Of a DNA stretch of 64,000 nt, positions 35,242 through 47,319 are shown piece after piece. The notes beneath the pieces were generated by a model, which was not told the origin of the DNA, did no database searches, and saw nothing but the letters and a program-made list of their open reading frames with translations. The position numbers and the translations under genes are program-made. The stretch comes from Sipunculus nudus (taxonomy: Eukaryota; Annelida; Sipuncula; Golfingiida; Sipunculidae). How positions within the stretch are numbered: position 1 is the stretch's first letter; every line of letters begins with the position of its first letter. The stretch covers positions 91,083,624 to 91,147,623 of the forward strand of contig CM049308.1 in assembly GCA_026874595.1 (NCBI GenBank). The letters are read 5' to 3'.

Positions 35242-38200
35242 AGCTCAGCTGACTGAAAGTCATCTGAGCTATAGCGATCACTCTTTGTCCGTCGTCCGTC
35301 TGTCTGTCTGTCCGTCTGTCTGTCCGTCTGTCTGTCCGTTAACCAGGCACAAATCGTAACCGCTAGAACTGGAATCTTCTTACTTGACATCCTGGGAGGT
35401 CCATGAAAAATCTCCTTGGAAACCAGAAATTAGGTCTCTGTTACCCATATCCTTCGAGAAGTACCCCCCAGAAAAGTCAAAAATTTCATACAAAAACTTC
35501 AATATCTCATTAACTACTTGACTGATGGTCATGATTTTTGGCTTACATATTGATCATGAGAGGTTCCATCAGTTCCTGAAGACTGGTGGCGCCACCTGTA
35601 TTTTTCGATTTTTTACGATTTTTTTTTCTCTATTTTTGAGACCTTTAAAAATGTGAACATCTGTTAACAAGGCACAAATCGTAATGACTGGACTTAGAAT
35701 CTTCATTCTCGACACACTGAGAGACCTATGAAAAGTCTCCATGGAAACCAGAAATTAGGTCTCTGTTACCCATATCCTTCCAGCTATGGGGCCCCAAACT
35801 ACCCCCCAGAAAAGTAAAAAAATTTCAAACAAAAACTTCAATATCTCATTAAATACTTGACTGATGGTCATGATTTTTGTCATACATATTGATCATGAGA
35901 TGTTCCATCAGTTCCTGCAGACTGGTGGCGCCACCTGTATCGTTCAATTTTTTACGAATTTTTTTCTCTATTTTTGAGACCTTTCAAAATGTAAACATCT
36001 GTTAACAAGGCACAAATCGTAAAGACTGGACCTAGAATCTTCATTCTTGACACACTGAGAGACCTATAAAAAGTCTCCATGGAAACCAGAAATTAGGTCT
36101 CTGTTACCCATATTCTTCGAGCTATGGAGCCCCAAAGTACCCCCAAGAAAAGTAAAAAATTTCATACAAAAACTTCAATATCTCATTAACTACTTGACTG
36201 ATGGTCATGATTTGTGGCATAACTATTGATTATGAGATGTTTCATCACTTCCTGCAGACTGGTGGTGCCACCTTTATTGTTCGATTTTTTACGATTTTTT
36301 CCTCTATTTTTGAGACCTTTAAGGATGCTGTCATCTGTTAGCATGGCACAAATCGTAACGACTGGACCTAGAATCTTCATTCTTGACACACTGAGAGGTC
36401 CATGAAAAATATCCTTGGCAACTAGAAATTAGGTCTCTGTTAACCATATTCTTCGAGCTATGGAGCCCTAAAGTACCCCCAAGAAAAGTTAAAAAATTTC
36501 ATACAAAAACTTCAATATCTCATTAACTACTTGAATGATGGTCATGATTTGTGGCATAACTATTGATCATGAGATGTGTCATCTGTTCCTGCAGACTGGT
36601 GGCGCCACCTGTATCGTTCGATTTTTTACGATTTTTTCCTCTATTTTTGAGACCTTTAAGGATGCTGTCATCTGTTAGCATGTCACAAATAGTAACGACT
36701 GGACCTAGAATCTTTATTCTCAACACATTAGAAGACCTATGAAAAGTCTCCATGGAAACCAGAAATTAGGTCTCTGTTACCCATATCCTTCGAGCTATGG
36801 GGCCCCAAAGTACCCCCCCAGAGTAGTAAAAAATTTCATACAAAAACTTCAATATCTCAATAACTACATCACTGATGGTCATGATTTTTGGCATAGATAT
36901 TGATTATGAGATGTTCCATCAGTTCTTGCAGACTGGTGGCGCCACCTATGTTATCTATCAAGAGGGTACAAATTGCAACAACTGGACCTAGAAACTTCAT
37001 TCTTGTCATGCAAGGAGGCCCATGAAGAGTGCCTGTGGAAACTTGAAATTAGGTCTCTGTTACCCATATCCTTCAAGCTATAGGACTCTGAAGTATCCCT
37101 CAGAATAATGGACAATTTGATACAAAAGCTGAAGTATCTGAACAACTAATACGGAGATCATCATGATTCTTTGCATGGATATTGACCATTAAGTGTTTTT
37201 AGCTCAGCTGACTGTAAGTCATCTGAAGTATCCCTCAGAATAATGGACAATTTGATACAAAAGCTCAAGTATCTAAACAACTATTGCAGTGATCACCATG
37301 ATTCTTTGCATGGATATTGATCATGGAATGTGTCATCAGTTTCTGCAGTATGGTGGCGCCACCTGTATTATTTTTATTTTTACGAATTTTTTTCTCTATT
37401 TTTGAGACCTCATAAGATGCGGTCATCTGTTAACATGGCACAAATCGTAACAACTGGACCTAGAATCTTCTCTCTTGACTTGCTGAGAGTCCCATGAAAA
37501 GTTTCCTTAAAAACTTGAAATAAGGTCTCTGTTACCCATAACCTCTGAGCTATGGGGCTCCGAAGTACCCCCCAGAATAATGGAAAATTTGATACAAAAG
37601 CTCAAGTATCTGAACAATTATTATATTGATCACCATGATTCTTTGCATGGATATTGATCATGAAATGTTTCATCAGTTTCTGCATTCTGGTGGCGCCACC
37701 TGTATTTTTTCAATTTTTAGCTCAGCTGACTGAAAGTCAACTGAGCTGTAGGGATCACCTTTTGTCCGTCGTCCGTCCGGCCATCCAGGCGTCTGTCTGT
37801 TAACAGGGCACAAATCGTAACCGCTAGACCGGGAATCTTCTTACTTGAAATCCTGGGAGGTCTATGGAAATTCTCCTTGTAAACCTGAAATTAGGGCACT
37901 GTGACCTATATTCTTCGAGCTATGGGGTTCTGAAGTACCCCCCAGAATAATGCAAAATTTAATACAAAAGCTCAAGTATCTGAACAACTAATGCATTAAT
38001 CACCATGATTCTTTGCATGGATATTGATCATGGAGTGTTTCATCAATTTCTGGAGATTGGTGGCGCCACCTATATTTTTTTTTTGTTTTTTACGATTTTT
38101 TTTCTCTACTTTTGTGATCTTTAAACATTTGGTCATCTGTAAACAGGGCACAAATCATAATGACTGGACCTAGAATCTTCTGTCCTCACCTCCAGGGAAG

Positions 38201-38920
38201 CCCATAAAAGGTCTACATGGAAACCCGAAATAAGGTCCCTGTTACCCATATTCTGTGAGCTATGGGGCTCTGAAGTACCCCGCAGAATAAAGATTTGGTC
38301 ATATATTAACAGGGCACAAATCATAATGACTGGACCTAGAATCTTCTTTATTCACCTCCAGGGAAGCCCATAAAAGGTCTACATGGAAACCCGAAATAAG
38401 GTCCCTGTTACCCATATCCTTCATGCTCTGGGGCTCCGAAGTACTCCCCAGAATAAAGATTTGGTCATCTGTTAACAGAGCACAAATTATAATGACTTGA
38501 CCTAGAATCTCCTTTCTTGATATGCTGGGAGGCCCCTGAAAAGTCTCCTTGTGCACCTGAAATTACATCTCTGTTACCCATATCCTTCATCCTATGCGGC
38601 TTTGAAATACCCCCCCAGAATAAACATTTGGATTTGTTAACAGGGCACAAATCATAATAACTGGACCTAGAATTTTATTTTTTGACATGCTGGGAGACCC
38701 CTGAAAAGTCATCTTGTAAACCTTGAAAATAGGTGTCTGTTACCCATATCCTTCATGCTACAGAGCTCCATAGTACCCCAATGAATATTGGATGATTTTA
38801 TACAAAAGGTCAAGTTTGGAAAAAGTATTTCATTCAAATTTGACATTCAGATGATAAAATTACTTTTGTCAATGTCTTCCTGGTCAGCTGAGCGTCATGA
38901 CCCCTGGGTCACTTGTTTTA
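35242..38920 (+). mobile_element. Hairpin-ended tandem-repeat element, family A (HINE-like), with nested heads
   Basis: The 5' hairpin pairs AGCTCAG (35242-35248) with CTGAGCT (35264-35270), with further pairing inside. A (GTCT/GTCC)n stretch at 35288-35339 follows, then about 12 tandem units. The 11-bp sequence GCTCAGCTGAC (35243-35253) has its exact inverted partner GTCAGCTGAGC at 38883-38893. This is followed by a hairpin (TGACCC/GGGTCA, 38898-38911) and the terminus CTTGTTTTA. Additional head sequences (TTAGCTCAGCTGACTG) at 37198 and 37718 show that two more copies were nested or fused inside. The second of these has its own GTCC stretch (37764-37800). No protein is encoded. Confidence 0.7.
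35348..38660 (+). repeat. Central tandem array of family A
   Basis: The anchor CACAAATCGTAA or close variants occur near 35348, 35673, 36011, 36347, 36684, 36967, 37438, 37809, 38149, 38314, 38480 and 38645. Spacing is mainly 325-340 bp in the first part and 165 bp in the last three steps. Each long unit also has TACCCCCCAGA, TCAATATCTCATTAACTA and GGTGGCGCCACCTG. The 165-bp units have lost the half that carries the GGTGGCGCCACC palindrome. Confidence 0.9.
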
Positions 38921-38929
38921 AATGAGATA

Positions 38930-39980
38930 TAACTGAGACAGTATCATTGTGGCACATGCACACCATTATTCTGTATATTACAAAATCAATTGAAGGTATA
39001 TTCCAGGAGACAGGAGTTAAAATCTACCCTAATCAAATAACATGAAATACAGAGAAAAAAAGCTTATTTACAGAGGGGTCGGAAAAGGGGGAATCGCATC
39101 TTTCCAGGTAATCGTGTAAATCAAGGTTTCTTTTCCTGAGTCTTTTTTCATTGCCATGTACCCCTTCAATAAACAAAATTACTCTGTATTGTACAGGTGT
39201 ACATACGTTTATAAAAATAAGGGTTTTATATTGAATGAATATAACTGTGATCGTCAGTGTGTGTGCTGGTATATCTTAATCAACATGATATTATAATTCT
39301 TGGCCATGATGATATTAATTATACGTCTCTGTGTAAATAATCCCCGAGACCCCTGTATACTAAAAAGTTGATGCTCTGTAACCTAAAAATTAAAACATCC
39401 CTTATTTTGTATATACACTCTTTGGTTATTTGACAATAATTTAAATATAATTTTTATAAATACGATTTTTATGAAAAAAATATAATAAAGATAAAATAAA
39501 TAAACATGAATACAATAAACTAGAAGCATATAATTTTTCTTTATATAAACATAAAGGGTATACAGTTACTCAGACTCCTCCTTTCAATTAGTTATCGTGT
39601 TTAATAAAGGAAGTGTTTCTTTAGCGCGAGTAGTGGCGCTCGGTAATATATTGTAGTGGGAAAAAATCGAAGGACATGGAGAAAACCACCGACATTTGGT
39701 CTTAAACATCCTAATTATTAGTGTTTACGGACATATCAAGTTTCTAATTTATTCCTGATTTTGACAGATCAGTCTTTGCACCCATTACCTATTCCAAGCT
39801 ATTTTATTTGTTAACATGCAAATTAAAGGAAATAAAAAGGAAGAAATGTGAATAATTCAAATATGACTAAAAACTTTTACAATTGAAGCATCATATACTT
39901 TCGATGTGCTAGTAAACAAAGGCAAATTTAGCACCAATTTCAATACCAGTAAAACCAAAATTAATTAACAGAGTTATTAT
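38930..39980. other. No supported gene
   Basis: AT-rich, no recognised coding or RNA feature. Confidence 0.45.
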
Positions 39981-39989
39981 ACAGACTTG

Positions 39990-40860
39990 AAACTCTCACA
40001 AATGAATTTCTGGACCCCCAAAACATCGAAACAGTGCTCTTGCAGTCTATTCTACGACAAATAAAACCGGCTGTATTGGTATTTATAATCCTGTGGCCAT
40101 CCTTGTCGAAATTTTGGATTTTTACCTAGATAGGGTGAATTCCGCTATAGGCCCTCCTGAAAAATATTGAGTATGTTCTGGACAATTGATAATTATGCCA
40201 AGGATTATATTCATTTTTCAGGTTTTGCACAATTCTTTAAATATGCAGCTTAAACATCGGGCAAAAAAAAACAAAATCTTGATAAAGAAAACAGTTAATA
40301 AGTACCTTGAGAGGTTTGGAACCTAAAAATGAATTTCTCAGCCTAAAAAAACATAGAAATAAAGTACTTGCAGTGCTCTCTAGGGACAGTTTAATTCAAG
40401 TTATTTACCGGATGTATTGGTATTTATAATCCGGCGGCCATCTTGGTCACCATCTTGGATTTTGACCAAGATACGTTGAATTCCGCTTGACCCAATATCT
40501 GAAAATATTGAGCATGGTCTGGACAATAATTATGCAAAGTTTAATTTATCTTGTGCACAAATCTATAAATTTGCAGCTTAACCAACTGACAAATAACCAA
40601 AATCTTGATGTACCCTGAGAGGTTTGGAACCTCAAAAGTTGAGAAATAAAACATAGAAATAGAGTACTTGCAATGCTTTCTAGGGACAGTATAATCCAAG
40701 TTTTTGACTTTGCGGACATCTTGGATTTTGGCCAAGATAATGTTTTCGCAGCTTGGCCCCATGTTTGAAATTTATCATTAAGCTCCAGAGAACACTTTTG
40801 TCAACATTCATGCTTCTTTCATTTTTTGCACGAATCTTCTAAATCTTACATTAATTATAT
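39990..40860 (+). repeat. Tandem array of about 310-340 bp units
   Basis: Three copies of a unit containing GCGGCCATCTTGG-like sequence, TTGGATTTTGACCAAGATA, GTTGAATTCCGC and GAGAGGTTTGGAACCT. Examples: the TTGGATTTT anchor near 40114, 40463 and 40713; the GAGAGGTTTGGAACC anchor near 40310 and 40617. No terminal hairpins were found, so it is not assigned to families A-D. Confidence 0.8.
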
Positions 40861-40864
40861 CTAA

Positions 40865-42420
40865 AATGACCAAATATTAAGTCTAGAATGGTGTATTTTT
40901 AGTAATATAATGCGGATCGTTCCCTGAATAGCGCAGCAAGCAGCCAATCAGGAAACAAATTACGATACTACAACGCGTGTACTGCACGATGTCACTATGC
41001 AGAAAGAAGTCCCGCTAGCTGACCCGACTGACAACAGCATATGGCGCTAACAAATGACGATCTACACCATGGTCCAGCTGTTCATAGACTGTTGAAATGC
41101 TCAATTTCCCATGGCCTTTTAATCAGCTCTGTCCGTACAGATAACAAGCTGTGAAGGTGAGGCATATCAACTCAATGTAATGTCGTGTTGTACACGTGTT
41201 GACATTCTACAATTGACACTGCCTGCCGTAATAAAAAAAATAATTTACTCCCTAGAGCAGCGGGTATAATCATCAATAATAGCTGTGCATATTACCCCTA
41301 CTAGCATAATAATTATAATATAGCTCCCAGTTGTTTACCCTTCTATTTCTGACGCTTACAATAAGGTCAAATGAGTCAACGTGTATTCTGAAGAATGCCT
41401 TTTTTTCGACAAAGAATTTTATAATAGCGTAATTTCTTTAATACAATTTGAATCTAATTTTTGACACAATATCTCGGTGTTTATTGTGTCAAACGCTCTA
41501 TGGGCGTCTTCCCATGATCTGTACGTATATTTATTTTATAAACCATTTATAAGATGACATGTTCTGTCATGAGCTTTCTTTTGATTACAGATAAGCTATG
41601 GTTGATCTAGTAATTTTGAATAACATATTTCAAAACCCCTATTAAGTGAAATCATGAATATTTCTGCCAGAAATTAGATATATATTTGTTTGACTAATAT
41701 ATTTATGTATTATTAATATTTTGTAGAACTATACCTAAAATATTGCAGTAAATTCAGTCAAACCTGTACATCACGCCGAAAGTTTAAGGTAATGGCCAGG
41801 TGGTTGACACTGATTTGTTGCAGAAGGTTAATTATATATAGCACAGGTTTTAATAGCGATCGCTGGTTTGTGCCCACTCTGTCTTATAATTTATTAACAT
41901 ATCCTTTTATGTGCATCCCTTAGCCGCCTAGCGCACGAGAGATTTGAAGGGTTTCCACAAGTACATTGGCAGAGCAGGAGTCTGTAGTGGGCCTGCTGTA
42001 AGTAATTTTTTATTTATAATGTCAATGTATCTCCATGTTTTATGTATTACTTAACTTTTCATAAGTAAGTGAAATCTATGTGTATTACTAAAAAACGCTT
42101 GTACCAATGAAACAAAAAATAAGGTTTTTTTTCTTCAAATGACAAATTTTCCTTTAAAAATAAGTCGTCTAATGATTTGTTTACTGTGTTTTAGCATCCC
42201 TTTAGGCGGTGCATTGTGGACACAAAAAAAGTATTGTTGATAATAACAACTGTTATTTTGAAGCTCTCCATTTTCAGTAATTTGGTATAAATGTAACTGA
42301 TGTTGCAGATGGCTTAGTCCCACTCTTATAATACTAGTATGATTTATGGCACTTGATCCCATGCCTGCGCTGGAATGCAACCTATTCTCGGAGTAAAATG
42401 AATGATTTAATGCATTTAAA
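40865..42420. other. No supported gene
   Basis: AT-rich, with short frames only. Confidence 0.4.
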
Positions 42421-42425
42421 GTGTC

Positions 42426-43210
42426 CTAAAAGGGTATTTCCATATGCGCGTATATACGTATATGCTTAAAAAAATGATTTTGTAACTGGGGTGTCCATGT
42501 GTCCGTCAGCGTATATATCATCCCAGCAGGCCACTTTACAGCATAGAAGAGATCAGAAGCTTTCACAGATTTGAACATATTTCTTAAGGAATCATAGCCT
42601 GGAAATTTAGATTTCAGTTGTTCACATGGTGAAAAAGTCCTGAAGACGTTATTGACATAGTTTTTCATACCTGAGTAGTTTTGAGAGGATGCAGCCCAAA
42701 GTTCGATGAGTTGATGACATAACGTTTAGCTTTGAAGCCGTCCTCACACCTACAATGGGTTGTATGCTCAACTTCCGTGGAGGTACCACAGTAAAAGTAT
42801 CGTCAGAGTCAGGCCTGTCATCAGTAGAACTCTTGTGGTCAAAAGATTCTGTACCATGCTGTACATTCTCAGAAACAAACCGGTTAGAGGAACAGAGCTG
42901 CCACAATTTAAGGTGCACCACTTAAGGTATCAGAGTTATCATGAGCAATTATAGAAGAGCTCTGAGACTAATGTAGAGAATCTCTCGATGGTCCAGAAAT
43001 GCTGGCAGTTTCAGATTGGGCCTTTCGAGACTGAGCAACAGTTTTAAGTTCACTTTTTGAAATTTTTATATTTGTTTGGGCAAGTCTTTCTTTTAGTAAT
43101 ACAGACGAATGATGATTGCATTTTTTATTTGTCATTTCTTGGCACATTGGCAGTGAGGCTATTTCAGCACGCATCTTGCCGAACTCAAGCACAAGGTAAG
43201 AGAAATCCAC
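42426..43210 (-). other. Weak coding-like segments, unidentified
   Basis: Minus-strand frames at 43210-42968 (KERLAQTNIKISKSELKTVA), 42921-42668 (DHKSSTDDRPDSDDTFTVVP, ending LSKLLR at a possible donor GTATGA) and 42668-42426 have protein-like composition. No domain is recognised and the linking splice sites are uncertain. They may be exons of one gene or chance. Confidence 0.2.
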
Positions 43211-43464
43211 TTTACATTATCTCTATTCATGTTAATGGAACATCACTTCGCACATTATGACATTTCCAGCAATTCTCCTTGCAAATACTGTATATAGTAC
43301 ACAGGAGCCAGCTATCAGGCATAGGAAATAAGCTTAAGGAAGACGAGTAAGTAAGACATAAGGTGAGCGATAATAAGTGGACAATTTTACCCACGGGGCG
43401 AGAATATAAGTATAAACCGGAGTTCACTTAGCGGGCGAGTTTCTCTAACTAAATTTGAAAAATG

Positions 43465-43617
43465 CAGGGGCAGATCCAGGATTCAGGAAAAAGGGGGGTC
43501 AAACCCCGGAAGATTAATAAAAAAACTAAATAAAAAGCCCCTATGTTCGGACCGAAAGGGGGGTCAAGGCCGTAAAAATTTGTCTGAAAAGGGGGGGGGG
43601 GGGGTCAACCGCTTCTG
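43465..43617 (+). mobile_element. Short TIR element (MITE), copy 1
   Basis: Starts CAGGGGCAGATCCAGG and ends CCGCTTCTG, the two end types also found (reversed) at 57573-57789. It contains GGGGGGTCAA blocks and a G run (43591-43604). The CAGGGGC-type end is typical of hAT-related MITEs, but no clear target duplication is visible. Confidence 0.6.
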
Positions 43618-43624
43618 AAAATAA

Positions 43625-44740
43625 TTGTCAAAAATGTAAGATTCAAGGTTAATCTTGCCTTATCTGATACAATTCCTCCATTTACTTGAAGATTTTCAAC
43701 TAAAATAATAGATACAACGTCTCTCTGAGTTTGACCAACAGCCTTAATCGAGGCACATAGTAAAACATTGTATTATCTTAATATATATGGCTGCTGAAAA
43801 CCTCTTCTTTCTGCGTCATACTTTAGTTTGAAGTTCCTTTTCCCAAAAGTTCACCGGTTGATTATGGGTTGGGAACAAGTATGGCCGAACTGCGGACCGT
43901 GGTCATATGTACAGTCGTGTAAAACTTTTTATTTTACCTCAGAGTCCACTAAAGTTCAATGATTCTTGTTCAAAGTAAATTCCACATACGTCAAGCTCTT
44001 CAACGTACAACGATATCATTCTGTCGAAAATGGCGGGTGAAACTGTGTACGCCTGTGGTATGTGAAACAGATACATGACACCAGCATGAAAAATTATGTT
44101 GTCACAGTTAATTTATTTGTGGTCAGATCTTCTGGTAAAAGAAATCTGATTGGCTCAGCATGTAAACAATATCGTGCTCGTGCGGCACTGCTAGAGAGGT
44201 AATATGCAAACAGTTGGGGGTAATTGACTTCAGGCCACACCAAATTAGTATAAAAACTGACTTGAAAGATAATGATTGCATCGTGTGTATTCAAACAAAG
44301 GTGGTCAATGCTACCAAGCACTTTCGACCGCAGTGCAAATCGACCGGCACCTCGAAGAATATCCGATTGTGCTGATGATACCTGCAATGTGATTGGTTAA
44401 ATATTACGCAGGGGGATTTCACCTAAGACAGCACCGTCTGGTGGCATTACCTGACCAGCAACCGCGGTTTTCCTGCAGCGGTTGGTGCAGCGAATAGTTG
44501 AGCATAACGTAACCGCTGCTTATGGAGCGTATAAGAGCAGCTAATTGAGCTGGTAAGGGGAGAGGATGACCTAGGTATACCAGGCTTGGATGGTTTGAAT
44601 ACTAATCTTTATATACACACACACCAGGCATTATATAACTTATAAGCACCACGGAAGACAATACTTAAAAACCTCAAGAAACATCACCTTTATTCACTAT
44701 ACAATTCCAAACCCACATAATATACTTGGCCCACTCTATA

Positions 44741-44771
<31 letters not shown>

Positions 44772-45314
44772 AAAGTATATATATGTATATACATACGTGT
44801 GTATATATATGTATGTGTGAATACATGTATATATGTATATGTGAACACTACTTTCACTACACAATTAAAATTAATTACACAAACCATCCCTTATATATGA
44901 TGTTATAAATAGAATATATATATATATTTATATGCGGAATGTGTTTGTGTGTAAAATACTAAAATGGTACCAACTTTTACTTTGTAACGGATTATTCTTT
45001 ATATTTCTGCTGCTATATATTGTTATACCCTTTATAAAATACACAAAATATACATATGCTTATGTGTAAATATATATATTTCTATATATGAATGTATGTT
45101 CACATGTATATATACTATTACTACAAAATTGTTACAATCCAAATTTGAACCTAATATTATTGTTACAAACCTCTGGCCTTTATATTATTGCCACATCCTT
45201 GAAAATATATACTGAATGTGTGTTTTTGTAAAAAATTTACTTTTAAAAAGAACTGCTTTTTTATTTCTACTAACGTAATATTCCTGTTAAACCATCATTT
45301 ATAGAATATACAGA

Positions 45315-45377
<63 letters not shown>

Positions 45378-45780
45378 CTCTTTTGTAAAAAAAAAATAAC
45401 CATGAAATATATATACTTTTCCAAGTGGCAAAATGTACATTATGATGAAGTGAAAAAACAATATGGATGATTACATGAGACGGAAGTGACAAATAGAAGC
45501 GAAGAGGAGTTGGGCAGCTTCTGAGGGATTGTACAAAGGGTCATTTTTAAGAGCAGGTGTCGTTCCTTTATTCCCACATTGTCGACGGGAGGTAGGAACC
45601 ATAACACTTGATTCTTAACACACCAGCCATCTCCTTACAGGCACAAGATTTTACAGCAGGCCATGCATTTGCCGCAAATATTTAAATTTTTCAACAGCAT
45701 ACATATATTTTGCAAAGGGCACTGTACATAGAGTCCATTAGTTAATGCCGGAATTTTCCGTTTGTTTAACCTCCCTTTAC
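43625..45780. other. No supported gene; AT microsatellites
   Basis: Holds TA-rich simple repeats around 44740-44770, 44770-44850, 44914-44935 and a long one at 45322. A minus-strand frame at 44094-44387 is open, without recognisable motifs. Confidence 0.45.
45322..45374. repeat. (AT)n microsatellite
   Basis: Uninterrupted AT dinucleotides for about 53 bp. Confidence 0.95.
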
Positions 45781-45963
45781 AGAAATGCAAGTAACATGGT
45801 CTGGGCTACATCAGATGCAGAGAACGTCAACGATCCATCAAATTAGGCCAAGGGATGTGAGGAGCAGATACGGTCGGATGATGAGTCAACTGAATTGGAA
45901 AATTCAGGCACAACAAAGTAGGTTTTTACACCTTACACAAAGTTTAATTATTTAATTCCCATC

Positions 45964-46567
45964 TCACATATTTGGTCTGACAGGGTATTGGATTCTGAGA
46001 AAAGTATGTCTTGAATTTATTTCTAATATCTGCTGATTCATTGGTTCCCAAACCAGACAAGCCCGGTTTGTGACATCACTAGGTGTATTCATCTTAAGCA
46101 TACTGTGTGTCACTGTGGTTGCCTGGATACTTTGAAAACTGTGTCCGGTAATATCGCCATCTTTGTGTGGTACACCCTCCACTTTGCCGCTACTAAACTA
46201 AAGGCGCACTCCTCAACTCGACGAGCTCTGGAGTTGCGATACTTGGTTCTGAACTTGACAAAGTTAAACTTGTGCACAGAGTCTACCAGTCCTATGAAGA
46301 CAGCAGAAAAGCTACCCGTGTCAATGAAGTATAAGGATCCGCTATTTGAAGGTACTATTTGACCCCCATGCAATGTGGATAGTTCCATGTCTGCTTGAAA
46401 AATTCGGCTGTCGTCAGCTAGTCTACTTCTTTATGTGATATGGCCATGGACTCTGGCTGCATACACATCCAGATTGCTTCACAGACCTCTTGTACAAGGG
46501 CTGCCACTGTTGTCAATCCAACTCTGTACTGTGTAGCCATTGAAGCATAAAACTGACCGGTGGCTAA
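45964..46567 (-). pseudogene. HARBI1-like Harbinger transposase, second relic
   Basis: Gene order on the minus strand: LATGQFYASMATQYRVGLTT, VQEVCEAIWMCMQPESM, stop, EFFKQTWNYPHCMGV (46567-46375), then after frame changes GSLYF, GSFSAVFIGLVDSVHKFNFV (to about 46260), directly followed by NSRARRVEECAFSLVAAKWR and VYHTKMAILPDT (46240-46150). Another frame gives IQATTVTHSMLKMNTPSDV (46130-46060). These blocks match HARBI1-type transposases. The first catalytic Asp block after HCMGV is destroyed. The whole middle segment with the second Asp (GAYGRQSD region) is deleted between HKFNFV and the RARRVEECAF block. The Glu block remains. Confidence 0.75.
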
Positions 46568-46739
46568 AAATTTTGAATAGATCAGGTAAACAGTAACTCG
46601 TAAATGCAGGTATATATAAACCTAAGTTCTGATAAATCTGATGTTCGTGTATAAGGGAGCCTACGTGATTGATGTATTTCGCCTTCTGTAGTGATTTTTT
46701 TCTGAATTGCTAAAAAATTATAAAATCTTTCTAGGCCCA

Positions 46740-47175
46740 TCATAAAAAAATACAGACTGAGGCATCAACAGGGACCACATCCTCCCGTTCAGTTGAAGCA
46801 CGTAAACGTCCAAAGAAGCTTAAGGACAGCGAATAGGACGACCTTTTGACAGAAATGTGCAACTCTCAAATATTCGACATGAATAGGTGGCAGAAACGAT
46901 GCTGCAGATGTTGCACAGTCATCTGATTCTGATGACTATTGATGTATGTTAGGCAGAAGAGTGAGCAGTATGTCCCCAGAAACACAGGCCTGGATGGAAG
47001 AAGAAACCTGGGCATTGTACACTAGAGCAAGAAAGATAGAGATATCTTCTCATAGGCCACACCAGCAAGCAGTGCATGAGTACCTGCAACCAACACATTC
47101 ATCTCCCCCTCCCCCAGACGTTTACAATTTTCCACCTACACCAGTATATCACGAACCACAACAACAGTCTGCTGT
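46740..47175 (+). pseudogene. Possible MADF-type partner gene remnant
   Basis: The plus strand reads SVEARKRPKKLKDSE, stop, DDLLTEMCNSQIFDM, then in another frame SMSPETQAWMEEETWALYTR and a Pro/Gln-rich tail (HSSPPPPDVYNFPPTPVYHE). Basic patch, acidic segment and Gln/Pro-rich C-terminus resemble the C-terminal halves of Harbinger-associated MADF proteins. It is divergent to the transposase relic. No MADF core was found, so the call is tentative. Confidence 0.3.
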
Positions 47176-47207
47176 TAGATATGTATTGTCACTGTCACCA
47201 GGGTTTG

Positions 47208-47315
47208 GTCCTATTACAGTGGTTCTATTATATACTCTTACTATTACATCTTAATCCATATATTACTATTACTATTACTTGGCTTCAATAACTATTACTA
47301 TTACTTTACTTCCAC
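47208..47315 (+). repeat. (ATTACT)n-like simple repeat
   Basis: Imperfect ACTATT/TTACTA hexamers. Confidence 0.8.
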
Positions 47316-47319
47316 TTTC

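Noticed and set aside
35193-38650. Minus-strand frames of similar sequence in family A
   Set aside because: Same reason: translated tandem units, not a gene family.
44094-44387. 97-codon minus-strand frame
   Set aside because: No recognisable motif, no splice borders, no second line of support.
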